Positions 58,191-64,000 of a DNA stretch of 64,000 nucleotides are shown in pieces; position 1 is the first letter of the stretch; each line of letters starts with the position of its first letter. This stretch comes from Deltaproteobacteria bacterium (GTDB taxonomy: Bacteria; Myxococcota_A; Polyangia; GCA-2747355): the NCBI GenBank assembly GCA_020633415.1, contig JACKDQ010000001.1, forward strand, positions 1 through 64,000, read 5' to 3'. Under the pieces are notes generated by a model. It was given only the letters and a program-made list of their open reading frames with translations, was not told the origin of the DNA and ran no database searches. The translations under genes were made by a program, and so were the position numbers.

Positions 58191-61100
58191 CTAGGGGCTT
58201 GCGCCAAGGTCGCGCAGCGCGCGGGCCGCGCTGTCGCGCAAAGCATCGCCGGCGCGGGCGACTTTGAGGAATTCGCGATAGGCGTCGATCGCACGCTGGC
58301 GTTTGCCTTTGATCTTGGTCGCCACGCTGCCGATGCGGAAATGCAGCTGGGCCAGCCAACTCGGCGTTTGATCACCCACCGCGATCAGCGCCTTTTCGAA
58401 GTGGTCGAGAGCGAGGGGGAGTTGGCGTCGGTCGTCGTAAAGTTGTCCCAGCCGCCAATGGGCTTCGGACATCGTGTTGTCCAATTCGAGCGCCCGTTTG
58501 AGCGCCTTTTCGGCCTGTGTCTCGCGGCGCAGATCGAACAGCGCGATGCCGCGGATCAGCTCGGCGAGGGCGCTTTTCGGTGAGACCTTCAAGACCTGTA
58601 TCGCGTCAGTCAATGCGTCGTTGGCCGCCCCGTTGTCGACGAGCAATTTCGCTCGACGCAGGCGCAGGTCGGTCAGCTTGTCGTCCAGTTTGAGCGCCTC
58701 GCCGTAGGCGGCGATCGCATCGCTAACGCGATTGAGCTTCTCGTAGATCTTGCCCTGCAGCTCGAGAAAGCTCGCGCGTCGGTCGCGTTGCAGCGCTTGT
58801 TGCATCTCGATCAAGGCTTCGCCGAGTTGGCCCATTCCCATACGTGCTTCGGCAAGAAACACCCGGGCTTGTGCATCGGTCGGGTATTTTTGCACCAACG
58901 AGATCGCGAGCTCCTGGGCGTCGCGAAATTTCTCGGCCAATAGGTATGCTCGTGTAGCGCCGGTTAGCTCTTGCTTCGTCGGTGATTCGCCGCGCAGTGC
59001 CTGCGCATAAGCGGCCGCCGCCTCTTGATGCTTACCTTGCTTGATGTACAGCGCGCCGAGCAGGCCGGCGAGTCCCTGGGCGTCTGCGTTGCGCGCTTTG
59101 AGCGCTTCGAGGGTTTTTTGAGCGCTCTCGAGCTGGTCTTGCGCCAACTGCACGCGACCCAGCGCGAGCATCGCTTGGTTGTCGTTGGGTTCGCGGATCA
59201 GCGCTTCGCTAAAGGCCTGCGCTGCCTTGGCCAGATCCTTTTGCTTGAGATGCACTTCGCCGATTGCCACCAAGACGCCCGCCGAGTTGGACATTTTGTC
59301 GCGCGCTTGGCCGAGCACCTTGAGCGCATCGTGTACCTTGCCCGCGCCGACGTAGATTTCAGAAAGCCGCTGGTAGGGCGGGAAGTACGTCGGTTGGTCC
59401 TTGATCGCCCGTTCATATTGGGCGATCGCTTCTGAACGCGATGTCCCTTCTAGGCACCGGCCGAAAAGGAAACGCGCTTCACCGTCGGTTGGCTCGGTTT
59501 GCAGCAATTTTTGCAGTGCGATCTTGGCCTCGCGTAGCTCGCCGGTCGCTAATTGGGCGCGAGCGATCTCTAGCCGTGCCGCGCGGTAGTACGGTCCCGC
59601 GCCGATCTTGCTGAGGCGGTCGAGTGCGTCGCCGTGTTTGCCGGCGGCGTTGGCCATCTTGCCGATCGTCAGCAGCGTTGCCGGATCGTCCGGATTGAGC
59701 TTGAGCGCCTTGTTCAGCGACTCGAGCGCCTTGTTGTTTTGCCCGGCGGCGAGCTCCGTCAAAGCGATCATCCGCTGTGTCGCCGCCAGCTCGTTTTTGT
59801 GCGCGGTCTCGGTCAGCTTGGCTGCTTGCTCAGCGAGCTTGCGCGCCTGAGTCGGGGCCTGGCCGTCGAGCAGCAATTCGGCGCGGAGTAACAGCAGGCC
59901 GATATGCGTTGGGGCTTGGCGCGAGGCGTTGGTTGCGATCGTCATCGCCGCCTTGGGGGCCAGCTTCCGTTCGGCGAGCGCTAGCCCATACTTGGCGCCG
60001 ATCAGTTTGGCGTCCGCTCGCGTTGCGCGTGAAAACGCCGTTTTGGCCGCGGTGGTTTGGTTGGCTGCCAGCGCCGCCCAGCCCCAATACAACGCTGCCA
60101 GGCCATCGCCTTCGGTCTGATCGGACAGCGCCTTGAGCTCGCTTGCTGCTGCTGCGGCATTGTGAGCCGCCAGTTTGGCTAGCGCACGGGCCTTTTTTGA
60201 TTCGTTGTCGTTGGCGTCGACGAGTCCGGCTAGCAGCCCCTGGACCTGAGCTGCAGCCCCTTCGTCAGCGAAGCGATAGGTGATCGCTGCCAACAGCTGG
60301 GCTTGGGTCGCCCGTGGCTCGATCGCCTTGGGCGCTTTGGCGCTCGCCGCCTGGGCAGCGGCGAGGGCCGCTTTGTAGCCGGCGTAGCTATCGGCGGCGA
60401 TCGACGCCTGCGTCGAAGGGACAGCTTTGTTGTTGCCCGACGGTGATTTTTTCCCGCCAAGCAAGGCGATACCGAAGAACCCGTAGTCGGTGACCAATCC
60501 CAGCGTGATGCCGGCGATGACGAGCACGCCCACGCCGATCAGTGCTGGGAGCAACGCTTTAGGACGCCGGCGCTGCTTCGGCGCGGCTGGCCGCGGTGAC
60601 CTGGCGGCGGCCGTCGCCGTTGGCGCCAAAGGCAGTTCGCTGATCGGCGCTACGCCGCCTTCGGTGGGCGGACGGGTGAACGTCATCGGCTCGAAGTCGG
60701 GCTCCTCTTTCGGGGTGAGGAGATCGGGTTCTTCGAGCGGGATGAACGCCTGCTCGTGGGGTTTGGGCGTGAGCAGTCCCGCTTGTTGCCTCGGCAAAAC
60801 GGGTCGGGGGAGATCGATCGTCCCACCGGGTACGTCATCGAGCAGCGCGTCGTTGCCATACTCAGCGCCGCCGAGCGGCGGCAGGGGTGGATCGTCGAAG
60901 TCGAGACTGAGCGCCGGACCGTCGTCCTCGGCGAGAGAGCGCGCGCCGTAATCCATCTCGTCTGAATCGACGGGAGGCATTGGCGGTCGTGCGACGGGTC
61001 GGGGGAGATCGACGATCCCCTCGCGCGGAGCCGGCAAATCGACGATCCCTGGCGCCGAATGGATCGGTGCAGGGAGGTCGATGATATCGGACGTGTGCTG

Positions 61101-61682
61101 TTGCGGTGGCGCAAATCTTCCACCGCCGGCCGCACCGCGGGATCCCGCTGGCTTGGGCATCGGCAGGTCGGCGAGTTCTTCGAGGCCGCTCGGCCCTGCG
61201 GCGGGGCTCGGCAGGCCCGGTAGATCGAGGATGTCTTGGTTGCCGGCCGAGCCGCGGGCTTTGGCCGAACCTGGGTTGGGCAAGCCCGGCAGGTCGAGCA
61301 GGTCGTCGTCACCCGCGAAATTCGCCGCCGCCGTTGGCGCGCCGCGTGGCGCGGATGGTGGCGTGGGTGGGCTGGGCAGTCCGGGCAGATCGAGCAGGTC
61401 GTCGTCACCCGCGAAATTCGCTGCCGCCGTTGGCGCGCCGCGTGGCGCGGATGGTGGCGCGGGTGGGCTGGGCAGTCCGGGTAGATCGCCGAAGTCGGGA
61501 TCGCCGAAGTCGGGATCGGCCAAGTCCCAGGCCTCGTCGACGCTATCGCCCGGTGGTGGTGCGATGCCCTTGACCCGAATCGGGTTTAGGCAGCGCGTGC
61601 ACTTCATCGTCATTCCCTGAGGGGGAATTTGGGTTGCGTCGACCGTATAGGCCGCACCGCATTTGCCGCAGGAGATCTGCAT
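58191..61682 (-). CDS. Zinc-ribbon, transmembrane and TPR-repeat protein
   Basis: About 1163 aa. The N-terminal 40 residues are an MJ0042-type zinc ribbon (CGKCGAAY, then CTRCLNP). About 50-370 is a disordered Pro/Gly/Asp region with repeated DLPGLPSP and DLPRP units, including two nearly identical 32-residue copies. A transmembrane helix (ALIGVGVLVIAGITLGLV) follows, then at least 18 TPR-like repeats to the C-terminus (YAQALRGESPTKQEL, LGRVQLAQDQLESAQKTLEALKA and others). ATG at 61682 gives the zinc ribbon at the start; the ORF to 61718 is a spurious extension. Such proteins are common in Myxococcota; the role is probably scaffolding in the envelope. Confidence 0.8.
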   Translation of the reverse strand: MQISCGKCGAAYTVDATQIPPQGMTMKCTRCLNPIRVKGIAPPPGDSVDEAWDLADPDFGDPDFGDLPGLPSPPAPPSAPRGAPTAAANFAGDDDLLDLPGLPSPPTPPSAPRGAPTAAANFAGDDDLLDLPGLPNPGSAKARGSAGNQDILDLPGLPSPAAGPSGLEELADLPMPKPAGSRGAAGGGRFAPPQQHTSDIIDLPAPIHSAPGIVDLPAPREGIVDLPRPVARPPMPPVDSDEMDYGARSLAEDDGPALSLDFDDPPLPPLGGAEYGNDALLDDVPGGTIDLPRPVLPRQQAGLLTPKPHEQAFIPLEEPDLLTPKEEPDFEPMTFTRPPTEGGVAPISELPLAPTATAAARSPRPAAPKQRRRPKALLPALIGVGVLVIAGITLGLVTDYGFFGIALLGGKKSPSGNNKAVPSTQASIAADSYAGYKAALAAAQAASAKAPKAIEPRATQAQLLAAITYRFADEGAAAQVQGLLAGLVDANDNESKKARALAKLAAHNAAAAASELKALSDQTEGDGLAALYWGWAALAANQTTAAKTAFSRATRADAKLIGAKYGLALAERKLAPKAAMTIATNASRQAPTHIGLLLLRAELLLDGQAPTQARKLAEQAAKLTETAHKNELAATQRMIALTELAAGQNNKALESLNKALKLNPDDPATLLTIGKMANAAGKHGDALDRLSKIGAGPYYRAARLEIARAQLATGELREAKIALQKLLQTEPTDGEARFLFGRCLEGTSRSEAIAQYERAIKDQPTYFPPYQRLSEIYVGAGKVHDALKVLGQARDKMSNSAGVLVAIGEVHLKQKDLAKAAQAFSEALIREPNDNQAMLALGRVQLAQDQLESAQKTLEALKARNADAQGLAGLLGALYIKQGKHQEAAAAYAQALRGESPTKQELTGATRAYLLAEKFRDAQELAISLVQKYPTDAQARVFLAEARMGMGQLGEALIEMQQALQRDRRASFLELQGKIYEKLNRVSDAIAAYGEALKLDDKLTDLRLRRAKLLVDNGAANDALTDAIQVLKVSPKSALAELIRGIALFDLRRETQAEKALKRALELDNTMSEAHWRLGQLYDDRRQLPLALDHFEKALIAVGDQTPSWLAQLHFRIGSVATKIKGKRQRAIDAYREFLKVARAGDALRDSAARALRDLGASP
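61291..61482. repeat. Two tandem 96-bp repeats inside the TPR protein gene
   Basis: Copies at 61291-61386 and 61387-61482 are near identical and encode two 32-residue units (DLPGLPSPP...APRGAPTAAANFAGDDDLL). The frame is kept. This is a recent in-gene duplication. Confidence 0.85.
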
Positions 61683-61800
61683 CGATCGACCCGGTCCAAA
61701 CCTTGCAAAATTGCACAATTGCAGTCTTTAGGAACGATCTACGCTACCACCGACCGGCGCCAATTTCAAACCACAGCGCTTATCGCAGAGAGCGTGGTGC

Positions 61801-63078
61801 CTATCTCAAGGGGATCGTCTGCGCGCCGACGAGCGGCTGTAGCACGTCGGGGATGCGCACCGAGCCATCAGCCTGTTGGTAGTTTTCCAAGATCGCGATC
61901 AGCGTGCGGCTGACGGCGATCGCCGTGCCATTGAGCATGTGCAGCGGCCGCGGTGCGGCTTTGGCGTCGGGGCGATAGCGGATGTTTAGTCGACGCGCCT
62001 GATAGTCGGTGCAGTTGCTGCACGAGGTGACTTCGCCGTAGGCGTTGCGCCCCGGCATCCAGGCTTCGATGTCGTACTTCTTGTAGGCCGGTGCACCGAG
62101 ATCGCCGGCACAGACATTGACCACGCGGTAGGGCAACTCGAGTTTCTGCAACAGCCGCTCTTCGTGTGCGCGGATCTCTTCGTGCATCTCTGCTGACTGC
62201 TCGGTGCTGCAGTAGATGAACATCTCGGCTTTGGTGAATTGGTGAACGCGATAGAGACCACGCGACTCTTTGCCGTAGGCGCCAGCCTCGGTGCGAAAAC
62301 AATGGGAGAAACCAAGGTAACGCAATGGGAGTTTGCTGCCGTCGATGATCGTGTCGGCGTGGTAGCCGCCGAGGGCGATCTCGGCGGTGCCGATCAGCGA
62401 GAGGTCGCTGTTTTCCACGCTGTAGACCTGCGTTTCTGGACCGCGTGGTTGGAAACCGATGCCGCTGAGGATTTGGTCGCGGGCCAGATCGGGGGTGCTC
62501 ATCACCTGGTAGCCCGCGGGCAGCAGTTCGCGGGCGGCGAAGATGCACAGCGCCTGTTCGAGCAATGCCGCTTCGCGCTTGAGAAAGTAAAAGTTGCTGC
62601 CGGCGACTTTAGCGCCGCCATCGAAGTCGATCGTGTCGGTAAGCTCGCCGATCTCGACGTGGTCGCGTGCCGGGAAATCGAAGCGCCTCGGCTCGCCCCA
62701 GCGGCTGATCTCGACGTTGGATTCGTCGTCGCCACCGTCGGGGACGTCGGCGGCGAGCAGGTTGGGCATATCGGCGAGCAGTTGGTCACGCTCACCCTTG
62801 ATCCCTTCAGCCGCGGCCTCCGCGCTGGCGAGCTTGTCTTTCAGCGCCTTTACCGTGGCGATCGCCGTATTGCGCTCGTCGCCGGTGAGCTTCTTGATGC
62901 TCTGCGAGGCGGCATTGCGTTCGGCGCGCATCGCTTCGGCCTGCCCTTGGAGCTCTCGCCACTTTTCGTCGAGGGCGATCAGCTTGTCGACGTCGACGCG
63001 CTGTGGGTCCATGCGCCGGCGCGCGATCGCTTGACGTACGGTGTCGGGGTTTTCGCGGATGATTTTGATGTCGAGCAC
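61801..63078 (-). CDS. serS: Seryl-tRNA synthetase
   Basis: 425 aa class II synthetase that charges tRNA(Ser), and also tRNA(Sec) before its conversion to Sec-tRNA by SelA. The N-terminal 110 residues form the antiparallel coiled-coil arm (EKWRELQGQAEAMRAERNAA). The catalytic domain shows motif 2 (CFRTEAGAYGKESRGLYRVHQF) and motif 3 (SRTLIAILENYQQADGSVRIPDVLQP). Length and start (ATG at 63078, MLDIKIIRENPD) are as usual. It is divergent from a small secreted-protein gene. Confidence 0.97.
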   Translation of the reverse strand: MLDIKIIRENPDTVRQAIARRRMDPQRVDVDKLIALDEKWRELQGQAEAMRAERNAASQSIKKLTGDERNTAIATVKALKDKLASAEAAAEGIKGERDQLLADMPNLLAADVPDGGDDESNVEISRWGEPRRFDFPARDHVEIGELTDTIDFDGGAKVAGSNFYFLKREAALLEQALCIFAARELLPAGYQVMSTPDLARDQILSGIGFQPRGPETQVYSVENSDLSLIGTAEIALGGYHADTIIDGSKLPLRYLGFSHCFRTEAGAYGKESRGLYRVHQFTKAEMFIYCSTEQSAEMHEEIRAHEERLLQKLELPYRVVNVCAGDLGAPAYKKYDIEAWMPGRNAYGEVTSCSNCTDYQARRLNIRYRPDAKAAPRPLHMLNGTAIAVSRTLIAILENYQQADGSVRIPDVLQPLVGAQTIPLR

Positions 63079-63215
63079 GATCTATGTCCTTGTCTACCGA
63101 CCCTGACGCTAGCGCAAGTTACCTGGTTAAGGCGAGAGCGAAGGAAAACGAAAACCGTGGGACGATCTGTGCGTCCTCGCCGTATATCAGAGCACGACAA
63201 ACGGAGGCGCTCTTG

Positions 63216-63494
63216 ATGAAACCAGGTATCTTTGCGGCGGTGGCCGCGACACTGCTGCTATTTGCTTCGACTGCTTTTGCGTGGAGTCCGACGTTGCGCA
63301 ACACCGACGGCAGAGGCTACAAGTACAAGGTGGCCTGTGGCGCAAGCACGCTCAATAGCAGCATCGGCAGCAACACGACGACGACGATCTCGAGCTACAA
63401 GAACTGCACCTTGCAGGTCGTTGGCGTCGGAGATGTGAAACTCAAAGAAAACATGAAGTGCGAGATTAAAAGCGCCAGGCTTAGCTGTCGCTAG
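63216..63494 (+). CDS. Small secreted protein
   Basis: About 92 aa. GGAGG lies 8 nt before the ATG at 63216; the ORF to 63084 is a spurious extension. Signal peptide (AAVAATLLLFASTAFA) then about 70 residues rich in Ser/Thr/Asn (TDGRGYKYKVACGAS, IGSNTTTTISSYKNCTLQVV) with four cysteines, probably disulfide bonded. No known family. Divergent from serS. Confidence 0.65.
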   Translation: MKPGIFAAVAATLLLFASTAFAWSPTLRNTDGRGYKYKVACGASTLNSSIGSNTTTTISSYKNCTLQVVGVGDVKLKENMKCEIKSARLSCR

Positions 63495-63511
63495 CGCGGC
63501 GGCGTTGACGC

Positions 63512-63538
63512 CGACGTCACCGACGTCACTGACGTCAC
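63512..63538. repeat. Three tandem 9-bp repeats
   Basis: CGACGTCAC, CGACGTCAC, TGACGTCAC in direct succession after the small secreted-protein gene. Two copies of ATTGACCATCCG (63556-63567 and 63569-63580) follow. Confidence 0.7.
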
Positions 63539-63567
63539 TGGACTAACCATCCCGTATTGACCATCCG

Positions 63568-63587
63568 CATTGACCATCCGGTCAATG
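63568..63587 (+). terminator. Hairpin downstream of the small secreted-protein gene
   Basis: CATTGACC-ATCC-GGTCAATG, a perfect 8-bp stem with a 4-nt loop, 74 bp after the stop codon. No T-run follows, so it may be a transcript-end hairpin rather than a classic intrinsic terminator. Confidence 0.35.
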
Positions 63588-63722
63588 ACGCCGACGGCCG
63601 CCGTGGCTGTCGCTCTCCGAATATTAAAGACAGTGTTGCTGCTCGACGACGCAACGACCCGATAGTAGCGCGAAACGCGCTTTGGCACGTTCGCTGCTTT
63701 ACCAGCCTTGCCGGGGGGGAAG

Positions 63723-64000
63723 ATGCGCGTTTGCTTAATTCTTGCGGCAGTATTGGCGTTGCCCGGGCTGGCTCGTCCAGCGGTGGCCGAGCTGAGCTCA
63801 CGACAGATCGCGGTAGCGTTCCTCGAGAAAAGCCGCGGTTATCACCCAGAACACGGTGAGCGGATGCTGTTCGACAGGCAGCTCTATCAGGGTAATGGCA
63901 AGCTGGCGCGCGCGTTCGATCACGGCCCGCTGCAGCGGCTGTGGCGTCAGCTGCGGCGCAAGCCGATCGTCGCACTCCATGCCAACTACGACATCGCGAT
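63723..64000 (+). CDS. Exported protein, 5' part only (cut by the window edge)
   Basis: The ATG at 63723 lies just after a GGGGGGGA purine stretch. The readable 92 residues begin with a signal peptide (VCLILAAVLALPGLARPAVA) and continue ELSSRQIAVAFLEKSRGY, ERMLFDRQLYQGNGKLARAF, LQRLWRQLRRKPIVALHANYDIA. The frame is open to the last base, so the C-terminus is missing. No domain can be assigned. Confidence 0.6.
   Translation, partial: MRVCLILAAVLALPGLARPAVAELSSRQIAVAFLEKSRGYHPEHGERMLFDRQLYQGNGKLARAFDHGPLQRLWRQLRRKPIVALHANYDIA

Noticed and set aside
62239..63216. 325-codon plus-strand ORF opposite serS
   Set aside because: serS is unambiguous on the other strand.

Overview
The window is about 64 kb of GC-rich, gene-dense DNA from a diderm bacterium, most likely a member of the Myxococcota or a related deltaproteobacterial lineage. 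That placement is inferred from gene content: a large Ser/Thr kinase, an FHA-GAF signalling protein, Asp/Ala-rich lipoproteins with RCC1 or propeller folds, a protease with a MYXO-CTERM-like tail, a bacterial sterol C-24 methyltransferase, outer-membrane machinery (LptF/G-type permease, RND exporter) and selenocysteine decoding. There is no rRNA, tRNA, CRISPR array, insertion sequence or phage gene to fix the taxonomy.

Layout. 0.2-3.3 kb: operon for a quinone-linked redox module (nine-haem cytochrome, four-cluster ferredoxin, NrfD membrane subunit). 3.4-6 kb: DUF2339 membrane protein and a radical SAM enzyme. 6-10.4 kb: giant acyl-CoA dehydratase activase with a palindrome in front of its start. 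10.6-17 kb: heparin-lyase-like lipoprotein, RND exporter, second radical SAM enzyme, O-GlcNAc-transferase-like protein. 17-24.9 kb: RCC1 lipoprotein, amidase plus TauE permease, a Fic protein with a decayed active-site motif and a structured leader, two secreted proteins, lysA. 24.9-36.3 kb: pseudo-cyclase signalling protein, LptF/G permease, lipoprotein, Ser/Thr kinase, membrane protein, SWIM-SNF2 helicase, and a short ArsC-family selenoprotein whose ORF is split by an in-frame UGA. 36.3-36.9 kb: 518-bp non-coding stretch with strong hairpins. 36.9-47.3 kb: beta-barrel-like protein, sterol methyltransferase, amidohydrolase and a series of exported proteins (propeller lipoprotein, serine protease, M23 peptidase-like protein, phosphodiesterase). 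47.3-56 kb: a compact TOMM-type RiPP cluster (leader-binding/YcaO fusion, SagB-like dehydrogenase, MEMO-PaaK fusion) directly downstream of selB. 56-64 kb: GT-C glycosyltransferase-like protein, zinc-ribbon TPR protein, serS, two small exported proteins, the last cut by the window edge.

Two systems stand out. First, selB at 54-56 kb and the UGA-containing gene at 36.0-36.3 kb support each other: the window encodes the selenocysteine elongation factor and a probable selenoprotein with U-x-x-C and a bSECIS-like hairpin 24 nt after the UGA. Second, the TOMM-like cluster joins a MEMO-type domain with intact predicted metal ligands and a PaaK-like adenylating domain in one polypeptide, and each of its three enzymes begins with a PqqD/RRE-like winged-helix segment; no convincing precursor peptide was found.
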